DNA of 64,000 bases from NCBI GenBank assembly GCA_964017195.1, contig OZ024887.1:63266811-63330810 (forward strand), given 5' to 3'. A program made the translations under genes and the position numbers. Shown here piece after piece: positions 35,463 through 47,800 of this stretch (position 1 is the stretch's first letter; every line of letters starts with the position of its first letter). A model generated the notes under the pieces. It made no database searches, was not told the DNA's origin, and saw only the letters and a program-made list of their open reading frames with translations. Origin of the DNA: Siderastrea radians. Its lineage: Eukaryota; Cnidaria; Anthozoa; Scleractinia; Rhizangiidae.

Positions 35463-38400
35463 GTATTTAGCACTTCAGTGCTAGTTGTGGACGTCAACTC
35501 TCAACTGTTGGGAGGCTGTCAAGTTCGTAATTTACATATATAGTGTGACCCTGCATTTGAACTTGAGACTGCCATCAGTGAAACTACTTCCAAATGGTCA
35601 GAGAGGAAGACCTGAACCTGGGACCTCTGGATTAAAAACTCCTAGCCCTAAGGCAAACCACCTCCCTTCTGTAATTGATCCATTTTGCCTTTTTCTGGTT
35701 TCCAGAGGTCTGGTATCTGTGACGATTGTAATTGAAGGGCTGAGAGCATAACAGCTTTATCTCAGTTGAGTTTAGGCCATTTGCCTGAATCTTTGCATGG
35801 AACCTTTAGTTCATTTTCTCTAAGTAGAGTAAGTGGGATCTGTCATGCATTGCAAGAGTTCTGCGTGTAAGCAAAGTCACATTAGAAAAAAAAACTTCGA
35901 GCAGTGTTCTTTGAGTGAACTGAATGTCTCATACATAAATTCCACCAAGAAAAATAGTTAAAAACGGCCTGCAATTGGCATAAGACTGTTATGCTAACCT
36001 TGCAGCTCTTCAATTATTTTGATTGATAGCAGCATAAAACACAATAAACTAAGATAAACTGTTGTTAGTTTGACTTTGAACAATATAATACGCTTGATTA
36101 AAAAAATAGTGACAACCTTGATATGTGGAGATCAAGATACCTATACACTATTTGGGAAGGTACTGATAATTAAATTCTTGGGATTGTCACAATTAATTTA
36201 TTCGGCCTCAATTCTTAATGTTCCCAAGGAAGTCGCACGCACAGTGAAAACAAAGCTTTTTAGTTTCTTTTGGAAAAACAAAAGGGATAAAATTAAACGA
36301 ACTGGGCTCTACCAGGATCTGGAATTAGAGGCAGAATACGTATGGTAGACATATGATGACATAATGTTTAAGGCTCTAAAATTAGCCTGGATTCCAAGAT
36401 TACTGATCCCAGGGAACCCAAATTGGAAAACGGTTCCTGATTATTACCTAAGAAAATTCTGAGGTTTGAACTTCTTACTGAGGTGTAACTACGATGCGAA
36501 AATATATAAAATCAATTCCATTGTTTTACCGAAATATTCTAGTATACTTCAATGGATTTAAAACTCTCTATAGCTTTGATCAAGCACAGGATATGAATTT
36601 TATTCAACAACAAAGAAATACTTGTTGACAGTAAAACGTACCCTTTTCATCAGGGAATGGTTCAAAAAAGGTATCCTGTCAATACAAGATCTCTTGGACA
36701 ATACCGGTCAACCAATGTCCTACCAAGAATTTACGACTAAGTTCTCCTGCAAAACTAATTTTCCCCAGTATTGTCAAGTTATTAGCGCTATTCCGAAGCA
36801 TTTATTAGCCAAAGCAAAATCAATGAAGCCAATTAATAAAGAGTTATATTCTGATAGTAACCTTAGTCTACAACTGAATGAATCGATGAATCTTAATATT
36901 TGAATAAACTCAAAACTAGCGACTTCTATAGGTTATTATGTACAAAGACCCACACATGCCAACAGTTCATTCTGGGCCAAAGAGGTGGAGCAACTAGGAT
37001 CTTTCCTTGGATGAAGATACGTGGGAAAAAAATTTACCTCCCTAAAAACCGTCTGTAGAGAGACCAAACTAAAGGAATTTCAATATAAATTAATTCACTG
37101 AATTGTAGTCACCAAAAAGGAACTTTACTGCTATGGAATTAAGGAAGATGGTGAATGCATATATTGTGGTGAAAAGGACTCTATTGACCATACCTTTTAG
37201 ATTGTCATTTTGTCAAGATTTTCATTCAACGGGTTATCAACTGGTTCAATATAGATCAAGCTCAATCCATCTAGTGAAGAAAGACTGTTCGGTATCATTT
37301 CGGACTTACATGAAAAGGTACTAGTAAAGAAATTCAATGATACCATGTTATTTATGAGGTACTACATTTACACCAACAAACTACACAACAAACCAATTAT
37401 TCTCCTCCAAGACTTCGTTGATAAAATGATAATTAAATACAGAATCGAAAATGCCATAAAGTAGACATGAAAAATGACTCCTCTGACTCTAGTCAAGTTG
37501 ATCAATGGAACTTATCCCCTCTTACGTAATTTCTTTATCTCGTCATTTTTTTCTTTGTTTGTTTGTTTTGTTGTGTGAGGTGAGGGGGACGGGGGGGGGA
37601 AGGGAAATAAGAAGGGTGGAAATGGGGTGTGTGAAAGTTAAAGAAATGTTTTGGGTTGAGTAGGGCTGGGTGGGGAGGTTGTGGCAAGAGTTGTAAACAT
37701 GATATGTAATATCAGTGAATGAATAAATAAAGAATAAATTATTTTAAAAAATGGTGATCACAATATTCCTTCTTATAGGTGCTCTAGGTGTGATGTTTGA
37801 GTATGGTATTGGAGTTCGCCGTGACGGTGAAGCAGCATTCAAGTGTCTCAAAGAAGCTGCAGCCAGAGGCAATGTTTACGCTCAAGGAAACTTAGCTGTT
37901 CATTATTTCAGAAGAAAACTGTTGAACAAGGCTGCAGATGTTGCCAAAAGGTATAAGATCTCAAAAAGTCTGGAAAATTGCAGACAATTTTAATAGTATC
38001 GTATTTTAACTTACATCATACTTTCACCCATAATTGTTTGTTAAACTTTGTGTGTTTTTAGCATTTCCTTTCAGTTGAAAATTGTATGAAAAGTTGAATC
38101 AGGGCAAAAAAAAATTTAATGTCATGACTTGCAGGATACAAATTTATACTGGTTTTTATTCATGTACGAGTCTCATCAGCCAAGCTAATCAGTTAGCATG
38201 AGTTAGACTTTGAATAGAAAAAAAAAGGATTTTAATAATTTCTATTAACTGTGTCAGATTTGTTCACTGAATCTTGTTGTTTGATACATCTAGCGTTGGA
38301 GAACAAGAAGACATAGACAGCCTAGCACTTGAAACTGACTGTCTACCACAGTATGTGGCTAAAGGTATAGCTCTGGGCTGTTTTGTCTATGGTCGGTGCC

Positions 38401-39702
38401 TGCATCATGGGTTAGGAGTGGATCAAAATAGAGACCAAGCAAAATATTGGTACTCAAGGGTATGTCAGCGATTTTTTTCTGTTGTTGTTTTTTTTTTTGT
38501 TAGCGTAGACAATGTTTTAATATGAAAAATCGAGACAAGGTGGACAGACCCTCGGAGACCTATAATTGAGCCGATATCACCAAAAACTGAATTACATACT
38601 ACAGTAGTTTACAATGAGCGAAAAAAGTACTCAAAACATTTTCTACAAAGGACTGCCAGTTTGTGATATTTAACTTTTTTCTGGTCGGAAAAGATTTCCT
38701 AACACCAACCCCCTTCCCCCTATCCAATGTTGTACCGGAGTAAATGCTGAATCTCACATAGCAAGTTCAACATTGTTAAGGGGGGGGGGGGGCTATATTC
38801 TAGTGGGGAAGAGGGATTTTGAAGCTAGGTATACTTAAAATATAACAGTGTCTCAACACTTTTGATGCTCATTGTAGCTTGTGTTCGAGTTCTCCTATCG
38901 GCCAACATTTCACGTTGAAGGGGCTATGTCACCTTTTAAGCATCACTTTAAAAAAAGTTAAAAGACATTGAAATCAAAGGAAATCCAACAGTGGTTCAGT
39001 TTTGCTTAGAATTACTCTACCAGTTTTCTGAAACTATAAATAAGTGTGCTTCTGTGCAGATGGCTAGGATGCAAAAGGATTGCAAATGGATTGCAACTTG
39101 AAAAGAAACTGTGGCAGTTTTTTTCAAGTTCTTCCCATTTTTCATCCAAAAAATCGCTCAATCAAGGCTCACACGGTCAAGGAAAGGTCATGGAAAGTCC
39201 TTAAATTTGAAATTTACATTCCAGACGTGGAAAAGTCATGGAAATTCGAAAAGAATTTTTTTAGGTCATGGAAAAGGTCATTGAATTTCAGATTTTTCCC
39301 AAAATTGCTTTTTGCTGATGGTTTAAAAGTAAAGAAATTTGGAAACTTTGTGTCAAGCTTCAAAACGTTCAGCCAGTGGGGCATTTCGCTCATTCTTTTC
39401 ACTAGTCCTGTTGTCAATTTTGAGGTCTTGGAATTGGATTAAAAGTCATGGAAAAGTCATGAAATTTTCTTTCCCAGTTCCTGTGTGAACCTTGTCAATA
39501 TCTTCCTGTTGACGTTCTAGCATAAAATTCGTTTAGGACAAAAGTTGTTTAGTTTTCACTTTAGTAGATTTGACCGAGAAATCTCTACGCCTTATCCCCT
39601 TTAAATTTCATTTGTGATGTTTCTCTTTTGTTGCAGGCTGCCTCCTTTGATCTTGAAGTGGTTGCTAGACTCCAGGATGATATGACATATGGTTACATCT
39701 GA
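32041..39702 (+). CDS. LRP2BP: LRP2-binding protein (SEL1-like repeats)
   Basis: Six coding exons: 32041-32424, 33872-34126, 35003-35054, 37779-37950, 38294-38459, 39637-39702. They join in frame to 364 residues, close to vertebrate LRP2BP. Landmarks: AKFQLGQFYFE, QAKYQLGVMYYDGIGT, PYAQYNVGRAYYEGFGVKQS, SIKAQTVLGLFYS, FWHQEATGNGSLESQ, GALGVMFEYGIGVRRDGEAA, AARGNVYAQGNLA, TDCLPQYVAKGIALG and YGRCLHHGLGVDQNRDQAKY. These are SEL1/TPR-like solenoid repeats of the A.Y.LG..Y..G type. The vertebrate protein binds the cytoplasmic tail of the endocytic receptor megalin (LRP2). The start is the ATG at 32041; a second in-frame ATG at 32068 is possible. The C-terminus ends DDMTYGYI. Confidence 0.92.
32528..32590. 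repeat. Two overlapping perfect hairpins
   Basis: TTAACACGTC-TT-GACGTGTTAA (32528-32549) is a 10-bp stem with a 2-nt loop. The sequence TTAACACGCTGAACGTTT (32546-32563) pairs perfectly with 32573-32590, an 18-bp stem with a 9-nt loop. The hairpins share a TTAA. They lie about 100 bp into the first LRP2BP intron. Confidence 0.85.
32980..33035. repeat. Short inverted repeat
   Basis: TTTTAGGAGAGTCGTATTA (32980-32998) is the complement, with one mismatch, of TAATATGACTCTCCTAAAA (33017-33035). It is in the first LRP2BP intron. Confidence 0.75.
34766..34935 (+). repeat. tRNA-derived SINE, second copy
   Basis: The A-box-like TTAGCTCATTTGGTAGAG (34768-34785) and B-box-like GGGTCATGGGCTTAAATGC (34808-34826) are followed by the tail CCTGAATTTTTTAGGC and CAACTGCTTTAGTTG. 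The tail matches the copy at 556-712. It lies in the second LRP2BP intron, upstream of the exon at 35003. Confidence 0.7.
35430..35461. repeat. (CAAT)n microsatellite
   Basis: About eight CAAT units in the third LRP2BP intron. Confidence 0.9.
36070..37750 (+). mobile_element. 5'-truncated, degenerate LINE fragment
   Basis: Broken open stretches encode the C-terminal half of a LINE ORF2 related to the element at 9301-14605. Examples are LGLSQLIYSASILNVP with FSFFWKNKRDKIKR (36070-36348), then EWFKKGILSIQDLLDN, CQVISAIPKHLLAKAK, and a knuckle remnant near 37140 (ECIYCGEKDSIDHTF). There are many stops and frameshifts. The 3' end is G-rich and then AATAAATAAAGAATAAA with an A-rich tail near 37740. 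It inserted in the LRP2BP intron between 35054 and 37779, stopping just before the 37779 exon. No target duplication was found. Confidence 0.8.
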
Positions 39703-40990
39703 TATTTCACCGCAGTGCTGGTTCATTAGCTGGATTTATTTATTCGTCTTTTTGGACTGATAGAAACAATGTTCGGTGAAGAGGAGAAATCGAAGGGAGG
39801 AGAGATTGGTCCCTCTTAAAGCCTGTTTAACAGGAGTACTTGAGACTATTATTTCCAAGGATCCGCAACTAGTTTTACATCAAGCACTACATGTACAATA
39901 GACTGCTTACACGCGCACTTATACTTGACCTTGTTCAATTTAGCTGTCATCTACGGTTAGTGGGGCAAGTATCATTTGTCAAGTTTTTTTAGAACTTTAT
40001 TCGTTTTGCAATGTTACCTTTTGATGCGACGGACCAAAAATGTTTATCTTTTTGTTACCCAGTCAAAAGGAGTTTCTTTCGTTTTCAGCCACTCAGATGA
40101 AAGAACAGGACATTTCACAAAACAGTCACGAAAGTTTCTTTGCCCTCTTTCCCATCATGTTTTTCTGGATTCCCGACTAGTGGTGAAAGTGGATAATTTA
40201 TTTAATATTAAAAATTATCGGAAACTTCTTAAACGACTCTGAAAGAACTGCCGTGTTGAAATGTAGGTATCTATGTAGAATCCGGTTTTACATTCCAGCA
40301 GACTTGACCGTTTGATTTTTTTGTCTCAATTAGAGTCACTTGGATATACGGCAGTCCAGTTTTCCAGTCGCTTTGATCGAGAACCTCAACCACATGTAAA
40401 TATTAATTTTTAACTTAAAGGTTGTAAATTGTTGAGTTGGTTTCTTTGTAAATAAGTTAAGTATGAGAGCGCGAGAATATATATCTAAGAATTGAACGGC
40501 TTCAACTTCTTTCTCAAGCACGTTGGAAACTACAACAGTTTAAAAATGTGGATCGCAATCGTAGATTTTTCTGTGGATCTCTTTAAATTGTTGGTTTTCT
40601 TGAGACTCCATAAACAATCAGGTTACTAAGCAACAGATAATGAATCGAAGCATTTGCAAAATACCCTCCCCCACCCCTCCCTGCCAAGAAACTGCAAGCT
40701 AGGTTCTTTACACGACTGTCGTATTCATTCATTGAGACTTCTTGAAAACAAACAGCAATCTACACGTAAAAAAAATGCTAAATGTTCTAGTGGTACCGTC
40801 AGGATTAATTGCCAGTACTTTATATCTACTGGGCATGTTAATTTTTCGCATGAAATTCTTGTCTTAAGGGTGCTTAAAGGAATAGCGTGACTTCATACAT
40901 TGAGAGTTTTCTCTTGGAAATGTACTTGAATTGCCTTGTCTAATAGTTAGCGTAGTTTTTTTTTGGCAAAAATGTGTTGAGAGCACCAGC
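39703..40990. other. LRP2BP 3' UTR and intergenic DNA
   Basis: Sequence directly after the LRP2BP stop; the first part is presumably 3' UTR. No gene or repeat recognised. Confidence 0.35.
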
Positions 40991-42110
40991 AGCACTTGAA
41001 GACACAGACCTATTTTAGCTGCTTAGTATACAACAAGTTGATTCAATTTAGGCGTGAGGCCAATACTGAAAATTTGCGTAAACAACTTTGCATTAAAACA
41101 AAGGTGCAATACTTAATTGTTCTGAGCGAATACCATAATGATAAAAAAGAAATAAAGCTCACCAACAAGAATAATACAAAATATTTAATATTTTTGAATG
41201 TTTTTTTTTTATAATTACCCACCATGTACATTTATAAATGTACGCAAATCGCCTAGTCTAATCTCTAGCGCAGTTTGATATTTACGGGAAAAAAAACAGT
41301 GCCCGGAGGGCAACAAAACACTCCTAAAAACAGAGACCTTTTTTTTTTATATATATACAGGTTGATATAATTCAAGCGAGCGTGAGAACGATAGTGACCA
41401 ATATAGATAATTTGCGTAAGCAACTTTGCTTTAAAACAAAGGATCCATACTTTATTGTTTTTAGCAAATACCGGATAATGAAGAAAACAAGTGAAAGTTC
41501 AACTGACAGGAACAGGAAAAAATATTTCACATTTTTGAATGCTTAAAGTTTAATCATCATGTTATAGAATGTAGCAACACTGCAGAACAGTTTGTCCGCA
41601 GTTTCCTTAGAAATACTTTCCAGTTAGATCTTAATTTGAAATCAAGACTGTGCTCAATCCTTCAAGTTTTAAAAATCATAATCGCCAAAGTAACACTTTC
41701 TCACTCTTTAATTAGTTTTCTGTTTCTTGTATTTGTCAAGAGATCTATTGCTTTACAAGGAATGTTTCTGTCCGAAATTATTTTTATGACGTTTGTAAAC
41801 CACGTTTTTATAAAGCAAATTTTTACTTGAGCCCATTGAAATAAGAACGGGATGGAGTCATATTTTTACAAGTTCATATAATTCAGGAATTAGACCAATA
41901 CAGATTAAATTGCTTATAATAAGTAACTTTGCATTAAAACAAAGGAGCAATACTTAATTGCTCTGAGTGAATACCAGAATGACAAAAAAAATCAAAGTTT
42001 ACTTACAAGAACCATTAAGAATATTTAATTTTCTTTAATGTTTTAAGTTTAATCGTCATGTTTTAGAATGTAGCAGCAACAGAGAACAACGCACGGGTTC
42101 GCTTTCTTGT
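40990..42110 (+). repeat. Three diverged tandem copies of a ~430-500 bp unit
   Basis: The phrase AACTTTGCATTAAAACAAAG, followed by GCAATACTTAATTG.TCTGAG and GAATACCA.AATGA, starts near 41082, 41419 (as CAACTTTGCTTTAAAACAAA) and 41926. Each copy then leads to TTTTTGAATG or a similar sequence. TTTAATCATCATGTTATAGA at 41551 is echoed by TTTAATCGTCATGTTTTAGA at 42048. Old tandem repeats of unknown origin. Confidence 0.6.
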
Positions 42111-42734
42111 AAACAATATCTTACCTCCAATTAGCCATTGTGTGTCTTGAGTCTTAAAAGTTATGAAATCGAGAATGTTAAATCCTTGAGATCAAGTCAA
42201 GGTTAACAAAGTGACGTTATTTTTATTTGTCAAGACTTCTACTGCCTTAAAAGGGAATTTTTCTCTGCTTTTTTTTTCTGACGTATGTAAATAAACGTTT
42301 AGAAAATTTGTACTCCGATCCCATTGAAATAATAATGCTTCCAATAAAAGGTTATTTCTAACTCAAAAGGGCGGCGGACATCTAGAAAAAGGGAGAATAC
42401 AACGTGTTTTATAATTTAAATCTGCTAACGACGTCAAACTGGAGTACGCTTACGTTGTTACCGAGGTACGTCTTGAGAAAGCGGAATTTTTTAACTATAA
42501 AATGAACAACAATTATCTATTTTCCTTTGTATCAAAAGCACGCGGAAAAAATTCTCTAAAACCATAAGGACATTCAAAGTCATCATTTATAGAGAAAGCA
42601 CTTGGCTTTGAATTAGTGAAATAAACTTCTTTTGTTTAAATACTAAAGACACTCGTAATGAGACCTATCTATGGCCTTTCAAATGGAGTCACGTTCCAAA
42701 TTGTTTTCAAATGGGTTCTTACGACTTGAAAGGG

Positions 42735-42849
42735 TATAAAAGCAAGCTCCGTGCCGGTGATTTGAAAAGAGGGTGGTCCCTGGTCGAGGTGGAAGTTTCA
42801 GAGGCGCTTTGGTCAGCTACGCGAGACTTCTCTTTCCAAAGTAATAGAG
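42735..42849 (+). promoter_or_regulatory. Candidate TATA promoter with non-coding first exon
   Basis: TATAAAAG at 42735-42742 in the context GGGTATAAAAGC is followed ~105 bp later by a strong donor, AGAG|GTAAGTTG, at 42849/42850. No conserved coding potential is seen. The peptidase gene downstream has acceptor-like sites just before its ATG (GTCGTGCAG at 44740; CTTGCAG at 44783), so this could be its untranslated first exon. Confidence 0.35.
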
Positions 42850-43529
42850 GTAAGTTGATGGAAACAGCTGTTAATATCTCCTGCTTTGATCAAAATCACA
42901 AGAAAAAGTCATTTTCCGAAGTTTTACTGTTTTAAAAGGACTGAAATTTACGGAAAAATGCCAGATGATCTATTTTGTCCATCATTCTCAGTTCAGTTTA
43001 ATATGTTACTTTATGTTAAGGTGTGTTGATTCAGTTATCAAGGGTAGTTAAAAAAGGCCTTTTTTGTCCACTTTTGAGCCAGTACGAAATTTAAAGATGT
43101 CAGCTTTCTTTTTCTTTTACTAGGGCTTAGAAAAAAGAAATGTACTCGAAGCTCCAATGAGTTAGATTTTTTAAAATGAAATTTAGAAAGTTTAGAAACT
43201 ACTGTGTGTGGCTATGTATAAGCAAATACTCCTTTTTTTTCGAGAACCTCTCGGTTTGCTTCGGCTTTCATTCCTTTCGTACATAAGCCTTCCTCCACTT
43301 TAGAATACAGCAACAAAAAAATGTCGCTAAATTATGTGAAAAATTCAAATCGAAAGAAGTGTAACTAGCATTTGCCTGTTTTCGTACGTTTCATAAAATT
43401 TTGAATTCTTCTTCCAGATGGGAGAAAGTTGTTGTTTTAGCCTTTTTGCCGGTTGTTTACTCGCGTCAATGTAATTCGCGTAGCAACAAATTCCAACAAT
43501 TGCGTCAATATGCTTTTGCTCACGAACTT

Positions 43530-44170
43530 GTTTATTAACTCAAAGCACGAATGCAACGCTTCTTGACTTTTCCGTGTCCAGAAACAATAGATTGATTAAT
43601 CTGGAGATAACGGCGAGACGCTAATCTTAAAGATAGCTAACTTATGTATCACAGCACCTGGTGAAACAGTAAACGGTAGAACAGTGAGACATTTTTAAAA
43701 AATGTGGCAAATGACGTACACTTTCGTGTTCTTGTTCAGTGTTATTGTTTGTTCGTCTGTCTAAGCTTTGTTTCCTTCGTTCGTTTGTGTATTCACTTAT
43801 TCAATTTTTAATGCTCTTTGGTTCATTTCTTCTTTTTCTAGTTAAACCATTTTTTCACTCGTCCATCCAATCATTCGCTCATTCTTTCTTTCGTTAGCAG
43901 ATAAAAGTACTAGGGACAACAGGCTCGAACTCACGATATCGTTCATGAACGACAGCACGAATTCAACGCTTCATAAATTTTCCGGGTTCCAATTAATATA
44001 TTGAAAATTCAATCAATTAGTTCATTAAGTTACTTTTTAATTCATTCATTCTCTCATTCACTCATTCATTAGCAGATAAGTAGAGACAACATGCTCGAAT
44101 TCACGGTATTGTTCGTGAACGACAGCACGAATGCCACACTTCATAAATTTTCTTGGTTACAATTATCCCA
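43530..44170 (+). repeat. Diverged repeats with a GACAGCACGAATTC core
   Basis: TCGTTCATGAACGACAGCAC with GAATTCAACGCTTCATAAAT near 43940 recurs near 44111 as TTGTTCGTGAACGACAGCAC with GAATGCCACACTTCATAAAT, about 170 bp apart. A weaker copy is near 43530. Runs of TTCATTCA lie between. Confidence 0.6.
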
Positions 44171-44811
44171 TCAATTAACTTTGGATTTAACAGAGCCAAT
44201 AGAAATATCAAAGAAATCATTCCTTTAACATAAATGAGACTACTTCTGCTCTGCAACTTCCCAGATGGATTGAATAATTGGTCATTTGTAACCCAGTTCC
44301 CGAGTGTAAATCAAGCGTACTTAATCACAGCGTTGAAATTTTATAGCGGTTTGAAATACAGCGTGGAAAGTATTTTCGCGTTTGCTTGGTTTTCTTTTAC
44401 GACGCTTTGTTATTGGTTTAAAAAATCGCGCGACGTAATCAGTTGCAGCCAATTAGCAACAAAACCAAACCAATCATAATCACTTGCTTTCGTTTTCCCG
44501 CGCTTGGCGGCCATTACGCATACTGATCAGGAGGACCCGCACCGCTTCCAGACGAGGTCTAGGATTGGTCGAGGAGAACAATAGGTAAAGAACGAAACAA
44601 TAGCCCTAACCCTGATAACAATAGACGGTGCAGGTTATAGGGACCAATGAAATTAGAGGTTTGGAACCGTGCAGGTCTATCGACTGATCAGCCTCCTTGT
44701 CCATATTAGTCTGCTGAGTTGTTTGTGTTTGTCGTGCAGTGATTGGCTGGCTTACATAAAGCTCTGTCGCCTTCTACTTGCAGCTTGTCTCAATCAACTC
44801 CACTTTGCATC

Positions 44812-47800
44812 ATGGGATGCATAAGAGCGCTGTTGATAGCGATCCTTGTTGCCATGACAATTGAGGTAACCAAGGGTTTCCTTCCCTACGATGTGCAATC
44901 TACAATAATAGACTTGATGGAAGAGAGAGATTTTACTGGATTGCAGAAAGCTAGGTTCAGCGATGACAATGTCCGTCCGATATACCGCAAGGATATGGAC
45001 ATGAAAAAGGTAAGAGGCTACAAAAATCCGGATTTTGGGGGGGGGGGGGGATTTTTAGAGCTTCACGGGGTTTTAGAAAACTCTAGGACTTTTAGAGATT
45101 TGGAGGGATTTTTAGAGATTTTGATGAATATTTTCAAGGTTTTTTGTTTATTTGTTACAAAAGAGCTTGAAGCTTGGAAAAGTTTCTTCACAAGCGATCC
45201 TGAAGCCTTTGTTTGCAATGTTTTGATGCCCCCTCACAGTATCAATCCGCGGCTTTACCCATAATCCAGCATTCCTTGCTGTCAGTGAGTTCAAAATGGC
45301 GGGCTCAGCAGAGCTTGTTGATTTGGCTGAGACTGAGGGCGCTAGCAGAAAGCCTACCAAAGCCATAGAATTTTCACCACAGGTCACCCAGTCTTTTTTT
45401 ATATTATTGGATTTTTAGAGATTTTTAGGAGTTTTTATGGGACATTTAGAGGTGAAACCGGAGATTATTAGAACATTTTGGAGAAATTCCGGAAATTTTT
45501 CGGGATTTTCGTAGCTACGAATAAGGTAACACGACTGCAAAGTGTATACCCATTCTCATTCAAGTCCCGCCCTTATCACTCCATCGCTTTTCACCCGCTA
45601 CACACTCGCAACATACACGATGTACACCTTTGCACCTGTGAATTTCACAGACAACTATAATAACTTTGGTGGGTTATCTTAAATGTGATGTTAAGAACAC
45701 AAGAAATTATTGTCTCTTGCATCAAAGTTTGGTTACTTTTCAATTTCTTCCCACAGCCTGCTTACTATGAAATCTCCGCTGGAGGCCACTATTACGTGTT
45801 CTCCGCTGGCCGTAGAACGGGTGATCACAGGCTCGTAGAAAGTGGCAATGGCACTCGCCCGACAGATTTGCTAAAGAACCGTGCCTTAATTCAAGGAGAG
45901 AGATGCGCGAAGTACTTTCGCATCACTGGAATGTCAGGGCTTTACACCTGTGAAAACTCCCAGAACCTTTTAGTAGCGTCTACGTACGACTTTGTGTCCG
46001 ACTCTCCGGTGAGTATATGCGTCTGTCTCTACATTTCTAGCCCTACGATGGGTGCACAGTTTCCGCCCTAATTTTGCAGGGAAAAATACAGACAAAAGTG
46101 CAAACGTTCAGTTTGACCGCAAAACTTAACGCTGTTCCTGAAACTTAAGCCTTTTCATTGAGAGTGTATTCAAAATGAGGTAACTGTCATCCAGAAGCTT
46201 TAATCGCGTGAAATTCGGTTTGCCGGGTCGTTTTCTTGTATCACTTTCATACAAACGTTGCCCTCGTTAAAGTTTGAACTGATTAAGATTCAGGGGGGAG
46301 TGGAGGGGAGGGGGAGGGGGAGGGGAGGGGGAGGGGAAAAGGGGTGTTATCTAGAACGATTACACTTCTCTGCGAATTATAATGCTTACAAATTCCTAAA
46401 AAAACAATTTATTTGAAGAAATTAATCTCAAATACCTCGCTTACTCATGGTCCAAAACCTCTGTTAGTACAGTCAATAAAAACCATTCGCATTTTGCGGC
46501 TTCTCATGGATCTTTGTCGTAATAATCATCTGATATATATATGTGTTTTTTCCTTTCTAGGCGGACTGTGTAAACCTGGAAAACAGAAAATACTGGTACC
46601 ACCTTCACTCGAATCTGCGTAAAAACTTGTCCGAGTTTAACAAGGAATGGCAAGATCTGTACAGGGAAACCAAGGACCTCGCTGAGTGGACCACAGAACA
46701 AGTAGTATCCGAAGATCAGAAAGACGCAAACATCACCAGATACGCTGAAGAGGCTTTACGTCCGGGATCTTCGGTAAAGGTTGCCCTTGGAGACAGGTAC
46801 ATGGACGTGTCCATCCAAGTTACTGGAACAGGGAGGAATCAAAATAGGGATGAGCCCTTACGCGAGTGGCAGAAACGGCTGTGTCAAGTGCTGGGCGACG
46901 TTTGTCTGGATGGAACCAAGCGGGTTAACGAGCAGATCGTCCAGAAAGCTCCTAATGGCATCCATTATATAAGGTAAGGGTTGCCAAGTTGAAAGTACCT
47001 CCGAGTATGTTGGCTGCTCGTCAATAGTGTACGCTAAGAGAGATAAGATCAGCTATATTTCGTAACGAAAGTTGCAGGAGTTATGAAGGGCGCGACTTAA
47101 TGAACGCACGAGAGGCGAGGTTACTTCCCCAGGTTTTCAATCCGTCAGTTGTATCAGGCGCCAGTCTGCCTTTGTGCCATAGAATTACAAGGCATTCCCC
47201 TTCTTAATCGAGTTGCACAACAGTATTAGCAACTTCTCCTTGATAAGTTGCCAAGCTTGCCAATCCATAGCAGGGTTATCACCAACATTTTGCGAGATCT
47301 TCTTTAAGAGCGAACACACAGTGCAACATTGCAGGCTAAGAAATTGCTGTGGGTTTCCACGATTCTTCATCATCCTACTTAGGAATTGTGCTGGTTACAT
47401 CCAGTAACTTTTAGGTGGAAATATAGTGCAATTTACAAATTGTTCACAAAATGGCGCTCGTTTTTGTGCACAATTATACGCGAGATGTTGCGAGCAATTT
47501 TGTCAGCAAAGGTGCGCACTCATTGCTACGCTACATAGAGAGCAACGTTAGTGTAATGTTGTGATGTTGCACGTAATGTTGCGAGCATAGTTGCTTGTAA
47601 TGTCACGCTATGTTGTGAGCAATGTTACATGTTATGACGCGTAATGTGGCGAGCATAGTTGCGCGCAACCTTACACTATGTTCCGAACATACTAGGTTGT
47701 GCCCAGTGTTAAGTTATGTTGCGAGTAATGTTGCGGGCAATGCTACCCGATGTGCCAGTAATGTTACAAGCCTTATTGCTTTACAAAGTTACGCTATGTT

